Source of the DNA: Pseudomonadota bacterium | Lineage (GTDB): Bacteria > Pseudomonadota > Gammaproteobacteria > Xanthomonadales > Xanthomonadaceae | Direction of reading: 5' to 3' | DNA length: 10,476 nt | Assembly: GCA_023423675.1 (NCBI GenBank) | Contig: JAFAFD010000342.1 | Location: 1-10,476 of the forward strand | Notes under the pieces: model-generated | Database searches by the model: none | The model's input: only the letters and a program-made list of their open reading frames with translations | What the model was told of the DNA's origin: nothing | Made by a program: the position numbers and the translations under genes | Shown here: piece by piece, positions 6,150 to 10,476 of the stretch | How positions within the stretch are numbered: the first letter of the stretch is position 1 | How the letters are laid out: every line of letters begins with the position of its first letter

Positions 6150-9100
6150 ATGCGTCTTTCCACGATCAAGCTGTCCGGCTTCAAGTCGTTCGTCGATCCG
6201 ACCACCCTGCACCTGCCGACCAACATGACCGGCGTGGTGGGGCCCAATGGCTGCGGCAAGTCGAACATCATCGACGCCGTGCGCTGGGTCATGGGCGAAA
6301 GCTCGGCCAGCCGCCTGCGCGGCGATTCGCTGACCGACGTGATCTTCTCCGGTTCCAATGCCCGCAAGCCGGTTTCGCAGGCCACCGTCGAGCTGATCTT
6401 CGATAATTCGGACCACACGATTTCCGGCGAGTACGCCTCGTTCAACGAAATCTCGGTCAAGCGCACCGTCAGCCGCGACGGCAGCAGCAACTATTATCTC
6501 AACGGCACCAAGTGCCGCCGCCGCGATATCACCGATCTGTTCCTGGGCACCGGCCTGGGGCCGCGCAGCTACTCGATCATCGAGCAGGGCATGATCAGCC
6601 AGATCATCGAGGCGCGCCCGGAAGACCTGCGCGTGTACCTGGAAGAGGCCGCCGGCATCTCCAAGTACAAGGAGCGCCGCAAGGAAACCGAAACCCGCAT
6701 CCGCCATACCCGCGAGAACCTCGACCGGCTGGGCGACCTGCGCGACGAGATCAGCAAGCAGCTCGAACACCTCAAGCGCCAGGCACGGCAGGCCGAGCAG
6801 TACCAGGCGCTGCAGGAAGAGCGCCGGGTCAAGGATGCCGAGTGGAAGGCCCTGGAATTCCGTGGCCTCGACGGCCGCCTGTCCAAGCTGCGCGAAGGCC
6901 TGTCGCAGGAAGAAACCAAGCTGCAGCAGCTGATCGCCGACCAGCGTGAAGCCGAAGCGCGCATCGAGACCTCGCGCGTGCGCCGCGAAGAGGCTGCCGA
7001 CGCGCTCAATACCGCGCAGGCCGCCGTCTACCAGATCGGCAGCACGCTGGCCCGCGTCGAGCAGCAGATCCAGCACCAGCGTGAGCTGTCGCAGCGCCTG
7101 CACAAGGCGCGCGACGAAACCCGCCAGGCGCTGTCCGAGCTCGGCCAGCACATCAGCGGTGACGAAGCCAAGCTGAGGGTGCTGCGCGAAGCCGTCGACG
7201 ATGCCACCCCGCAGCTGGAAGCGCTGCAGGAAGAAAACGAAATCAAGCAGGAAAGCCTGCGCGAGGCCGAAGACCGCCTGGCAAGCTGGCAGCAGCGCTG
7301 GGAACAGCACACCTCGCAGAGCTCGGAAGCCTCGCGCGCTGGCGATGTCGAGCGCACCCGCGTGGACTATCTGGACAAGCAGATCCTCGATGCCGACCGC
7401 CGCCGCGAAGCGCTGGCCGCCGAGCGCGCCGGGCTGGACGTGGATGCGCTGGAGGAGGCCTTCGAGCAGCTGTTCCTGCAGCACGAGACGCAGAAGACCG
7501 CGCTGGACGAACTCGGCGAGGACGTCGAGCGCCGCAAGCAGGGCGTGACTGCCGTGCAGGAGCAGCAGCGCACCGGCCAGAACGAGCTGGCCGAGCTGCG
7601 CAAGCAGGCCAATGGCCTGCGCGGCCGCCTGGCATCGCTGGAGACCCTGCAGCAGGCCGCACTCGGCCAGGAGCAGGGTGCTGCCGTGGCGTGGCTGAAA
7701 GCCCATGGTCTGGATTCGGCGGCGCGCGTGGGCGAACGCCTGGACGTCGACGCGGGCTGGGAAAACGCAGTGGAAAGCGCGCTCGGTCAGTTGATCGAAG
7801 GCGTGCTGGTGGATGATCCGGCACGCCTGGTCGATGCACTGGGCGAGCTGGGCGATGGCCGCATCGCGCTGGTGGCCGATGATGCCGGCGATCTGAAGGT
7901 GGCGCCGACCTCGCTGGCCGCACGTGTGCGCGGTCCGGTGGCGATCCGCTGCCTGCTGGCGCACCTGCACGGTGCCCGCGACCTGGCCGAAGCGAAGACG
8001 CTGCAGGCCGGCCTGCCCGAGGGCGATTCGATCATCACTCAGGGCGGCGAGCGCCTGGGCCAGGGCTGGCTGCGCGTGTCGCGCTCGGGTGCGGCCCAGC
8101 AGGGCGCACTGCTGCGCGAACGCGAGATCAACGAACTGCGCGAGCAGATCGAACAGCTGCAGGACCGCGAGGCCGCGCTGGAAGAACAGCTGGCCGGTTT
8201 CCGTGAGCAGCTGCTGGCTGCAGAGCAGCAGCGTGAAGACGCGCAGCGCTCGATGTACCAGGCCCACCGCGCGGTGTCCGAGCTGGCAGGTCAGCTGCAG
8301 GGCCAGCAGGGCAAGGTGGAAGCGGCGCGCACGCGTATCGATCGCATCGAAGGAGAGCTGTCGCAGCTGCTGGAAACGCTGGACGTCAACCGCGAACAGG
8401 CGCGTGAGGCGCGCTCGCGGCTGGAGAACGCCGTCAGCAGCATGGGCGACCTGGAGTCGACGCGGCAGGGGCTGGAAGGCGAGCGCCGCCAGTTGACCGA
8501 GGCGCGTGACCTGGCCCGTGAAGCAGCACGCGCCGTGCGCGAGCGTTCGCACGCGTTGGCACTGACCCTGGAGTCGCAGCGCGCCCAGGTGGCTTCGCTG
8601 AGCCAGGCGCTGGAGCGTATGAGCACCCAGCGCGGGCAGCTGGATTCGCGCCTGGGCGAGCTGCATTCGCAGCTGGACGAGGGCGATTCGCCGGTCGAGG
8701 CGCTGCAGGCCGAGCATCAGAACGCATTGGAAGAGCGCGTTCGTGCCGACCGCGTGCTGACCGAAGCGCGCACGCTGCTCGATGGCATCGACGCCGAGCT
8801 GCGCAACTACGAGCAGACCCGCCACCAGCGCGATGAACAGGCACTGGCCCAGCGCGAGCGCATTTCCCAGCGCAAGCTTGACCAGCAGGCCCTTGTGCTC
8901 AGCGCCGAGACCCTGCAGGGCGCGGTGGAGAAGGCCGGTTTCGTGCTGCAGGACGTGCTCAACACGCTGCCCGACGACGCGCGCCTGGGCGACTGGGAAC
9001 AGGCCGTGCACCAGATCGATGGCCGCATGCGCCGGTTGGAGCCGGTCAACCTGGCGGCCATCCATGAGTACGGCGAGGCCTCGCAGCGTTCGGACTACCT

Positions 9101-9653
9101 GGATGCGCAGCACACCGACCTGACCACCGCGCTGGAAACCCTCGAAGACGCCATCCGCAAGATCGACCGCGAGACCCGCGGCCGTTTCAAGGACACCTTC
9201 GACCGCGTCAACGCCGGCGTGCAGGCGCTGTACCCGCGCCTGTTCGGTGGCGGCCATGCCTACCTGGAACTGACCGGTGAAGATCTGCTCGACACCGGCG
9301 TGACTATCATGGCCCGGCCTCCGGGAAAGCGCGTTTCCAGTATCTCGCTCTTGTCCGGTGGCGAAAAGGCGATGACCGCGGTGGCGCTGGTGTTTGCCAT
9401 CTTCCAGCTAAACCCTGCGCCGTTCTGCCTGCTGGACGAGGTGGACGCACCGCTGGATGAAGCCAACGTCGGCCGGCTGGCCAACATGGTCAAGGAGATG
9501 AGCGAGAAGGTGCAGTTCCTGTTCGTCAGCCACAACAAGGCAACGATGGAGGCGGCCCACCAGCTCTCGGGCGTCACCATGCGCGAGCCCGGCGTCAGTC
9601 GTCTGGTCAGCGTGGATCTTGAAGAAGCAGCGCGATTGGCTGGCGCTGCGTGA
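6150..9653 (+). CDS. smc: Chromosome partition ATPase SMC
   Basis: This 1167-aa SMC condensin subunit entraps and compacts DNA in an ATP-dependent way as a homodimer, normally with ScpA and ScpB, which are not in this window. The N-terminal head has Walker A GPNGCGKS (31-38). Long coiled-coil arms (about 165-500 and 650-1000) are rich in Glu, Gln, Arg and Leu heptads. The hinge lies between them at about 513-645 (VAWLKAHGLD to GWLRVS). The C-terminal head has the ABC signature LLSGGEK (1067-1073) and Walker B FCLLDEVDAPLD (1092-1103), with catalytic Glu1097. The ATG at 6150 is chosen because MRLSTIKLSGFKSF is the conserved SMC start; an upstream in-frame TTG at 6105 would add 15 unrelated residues. 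The Shine-Dalgarno is weak (GGAA, 5 nt before). zipA follows after 46 bp, the arrangement also known in pseudomonads. Confidence 0.97.
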   Translation: MRLSTIKLSGFKSFVDPTTLHLPTNMTGVVGPNGCGKSNIIDAVRWVMGESSASRLRGDSLTDVIFSGSNARKPVSQATVELIFDNSDHTISGEYASFNEISVKRTVSRDGSSNYYLNGTKCRRRDITDLFLGTGLGPRSYSIIEQGMISQIIEARPEDLRVYLEEAAGISKYKERRKETETRIRHTRENLDRLGDLRDEISKQLEHLKRQARQAEQYQALQEERRVKDAEWKALEFRGLDGRLSKLREGLSQEETKLQQLIADQREAEARIETSRVRREEAADALNTAQAAVYQIGSTLARVEQQIQHQRELSQRLHKARDETRQALSELGQHISGDEAKLRVLREAVDDATPQLEALQEENEIKQESLREAEDRLASWQQRWEQHTSQSSEASRAGDVERTRVDYLDKQILDADRRREALAAERAGLDVDALEEAFEQLFLQHETQKTALDELGEDVERRKQGVTAVQEQQRTGQNELAELRKQANGLRGRLASLETLQQAALGQEQGAAVAWLKAHGLDSAARVGERLDVDAGWENAVESALGQLIEGVLVDDPARLVDALGELGDGRIALVADDAGDLKVAPTSLAARVRGPVAIRCLLAHLHGARDLAEAKTLQAGLPEGDSIITQGGERLGQGWLRVSRSGAAQQGALLREREINELREQIEQLQDREAALEEQLAGFREQLLAAEQQREDAQRSMYQAHRAVSELAGQLQGQQGKVEAARTRIDRIEGELSQLLETLDVNREQAREARSRLENAVSSMGDLESTRQGLEGERRQLTEARDLAREAARAVRERSHALALTLESQRAQVASLSQALERMSTQRGQLDSRLGELHSQLDEGDSPVEALQAEHQNALEERVRADRVLTEARTLLDGIDAELRNYEQTRHQRDEQALAQRERISQRKLDQQALVLSAETLQGAVEKAGFVLQDVLNTLPDDARLGDWEQAVHQIDGRMRRLEPVNLAAIHEYGEASQRSDYLDAQHTDLTTALETLEDAIRKIDRETRGRFKDTFDRVNAGVQALYPRLFGGGHAYLELTGEDLLDTGVTIMARPPGKRVSSISLLSGGEKAMTAVALVFAIFQLNPAPFCLLDEVDAPLDEANVGRLANMVKEMSEKVQFLFVSHNKATMEAAHQLSGVTMREPGVSRLVSVDLEEAARLAGAA

Positions 9654-9699
9654 CATGCGATTCTTACTACCTGAATGGATTTGCCGGAGAACCTACTGA

Positions 9700-10437
9700 A
9701 TGACCGACACGGCACTGTTGCGCATCGGCATCCTGGCCGCCGGCCTGCTGCTGGTGGCTGCGATCTTCCTGTTTGGCCGCCCGAAGAAGAAGCCGCAGGG
9801 GCGCCGCGTGGAAAGCGCCGAACCGGCCAGCGGCGAGCGTCGCGAGCCGGTGCTGGGCGAAGACGGCGTGGCCCTGGCCGAGAGCCGTGGCGAACCGGGC
9901 CTGGGCGATGAAGGCCAGCAGGCCGAACTCGGCCTGGCCGATACCGATCCGGGCAGCAGCGATCTGGGCAAGCGTGCGACGCAGGACTTCGACAAGATCG
10001 TGTCGTTGTTCGTGGCCGCCCGCGCCGGTGAGCAGCTGCGCGGCGAGGATATCGTGGTGGCGGCCGAAAAGACCGGCCTGGTGTTTGGCCACATGAACGT
10101 GTTCCACCGCCTGGTGGAAGGCCATCCCGAGCGCGGCCCGATCTTCTCGATGGCCAGCATCATGAAGCCGGGCAGCTTCGACATGGCCAACATCCGCGCC
10201 ATGGAAACCCCGGCCATCGCCTTCTTCCTGACCCTGCCGGCGCCGCTGACCGCGCTCGATGCCTGGGAAAAGATGCTGCCGACCGTGCAGCGCATGGCCG
10301 AGCTGCTCGATGGCGTGGTGCTGGATGACAGCCGCAACGCCCTGGGCCGCCAGCGCATCGCGCACATCCGCGATGAGCTGCGTGCCTATGACCGCCAGCA
10401 CCAGGCCCCGCCGCTGACCAAGACCCCGCGCTGGTAA
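9700..10437 (+). CDS. zipA: Cell division protein ZipA
   Basis: ZipA anchors the FtsZ ring to the inner membrane. This 245-aa copy has one N-terminal membrane helix (about residues 7-26, LRIGILAAGLLLVAAIFLFG) followed by the basic stretch RPKKKPQGRR, which fits an N-out, C-in orientation. The charged linker is only about 60 residues (37-95), far shorter than in E. coli ZipA (328 aa overall), and contains two loose repeats of EPxLG[ED][DE]G at 49-56 and 65-72. The C-terminal FtsZ-binding domain spans about 96-235 (FDKIVSLFVAAR, GLVFGHMNVFHRL, FDMANIRAMETPAIAFFL). GGAG (9686-9689) lies 10 nt before the ATG. It is probably co-transcribed with smc; ligA usually comes next but lies outside the window. 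Confidence 0.95.
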   Translation: MTDTALLRIGILAAGLLLVAAIFLFGRPKKKPQGRRVESAEPASGERREPVLGEDGVALAESRGEPGLGDEGQQAELGLADTDPGSSDLGKRATQDFDKIVSLFVAARAGEQLRGEDIVVAAEKTGLVFGHMNVFHRLVEGHPERGPIFSMASIMKPGSFDMANIRAMETPAIAFFLTLPAPLTALDAWEKMLPTVQRMAELLDGVVLDDSRNALGRQRIAHIRDELRAYDRQHQAPPLTKTPRW

Positions 10438-10453
10438 AAGCGTTTTTTCCGGT

Positions 10454-10474
10454 GTGCCGACCAACGGTCGGCAC
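10454..10474. repeat. SMAG-like palindrome after zipA, degenerate head
   Basis: A perfect 9-bp stem, GTGCCGACC (10454-10462) with GGTCGGCAC (10466-10474), encloses AAC. The stem and loop are of a type common among Stenotrophomonas SMAG repeats. The expected GTAG head is not intact: the bases before TGCCGACC read GGTG. It begins 16 bp after the zipA stop. The T-run in this area (10443-10448) comes before the hairpin rather than after it, so it is not an intrinsic terminator for zipA. The window ends 2 bp beyond the stem. Confidence 0.65.
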
Positions 10475-10476
10475 CC

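Noticed and set aside
6100..6228. Upstream ORF overlapping the smc start (begins ATG ACT TGG)
   Set aside because: The only purine-rich stretch before it is 3-4 nt away, too close for good initiation, and the peptide is a frame-shifted reading of smc. Possible but unsupported.
6054..9257. 1067-codon open frame antisense to smc
   Set aside because: It mirrors the strong third-position GC bias of smc, which removes stops from the complementary frame. Its translation is low-complexity Leu/Ala/Gln/Arg with no recognisable domain, while the sense frame encodes a complete SMC.
10438..10476. Intrinsic terminator after zipA
   Set aside because: The T-run (10443-10448) precedes the hairpin instead of following it, and CCC follows the stem. 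The hairpin is better read as a SMAG-like repeat.

Overview
The window looks like chromosomal DNA from a Xanthomonadaceae gammaproteobacterium, most likely Stenotrophomonas (S. maltophilia complex). Three things point there: the high GC content; the gene order rpsF-rpsR-rplI / smc-zipA, with no priB between rpsF and rpsR; and palindromes of the GTAG-headed SMAG (REP-like) family just after three stop codons. The coding complement is housekeeping and conserved. I see no phage, transposase, toxin-antitoxin, CRISPR or defence gene, and I do not think the window contains a new multi-gene system. The points of interest are regulatory and structural.

Left half (26-3999, all minus strand, read right to left): asnS (asparaginyl-tRNA synthetase), a two-TM unknown membrane protein, a small acidic unknown protein, a PaiB-family FMN-binding split-barrel protein, a beta-carbonic anhydrase (Can type), and 3-hydroxyanthranilate 3,4-dioxygenase of the kynurenine pathway. 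Gaps are 33, 7, 10, 71 and 19 bp, so most or all of this could be one leftward transcription unit, although the products share no obvious pathway. A GTAG-type palindrome lies just past the last stop codon and is cut by the window edge.

Middle (4000-5964): a 129-bp divergent promoter region separates asnS from a monocistronic A-type Fe-S carrier gene (iscA-like, with a perfect TATAAT -10 box). A complete SMAG palindrome follows. Next comes the ribosomal operon rpsF-rpsR-rplI, with a good sigma70-type promoter and a structured leader. That leader contains a hairpin with a CC bulge followed by G and a GCAA loop, which fits the S6:S18 autoregulatory motif. A GC-rich hairpin separates rpsR from rplI, and a strong intrinsic terminator closes the operon.

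Right half (5965-10476): smc (chromosome condensation ATPase, 1167 aa) and zipA (FtsZ membrane anchor, 245 aa) are probably co-transcribed. The smc promoter region holds four copies of an 8-mer (GTTCYACG), two of them forming a near-perfect palindrome. This unexplained array is the most interesting pattern in the window. Another SMAG-like hairpin follows zipA at the right edge. No stretch longer than 250 bp lacks a gene; the longest is 5903-6149.
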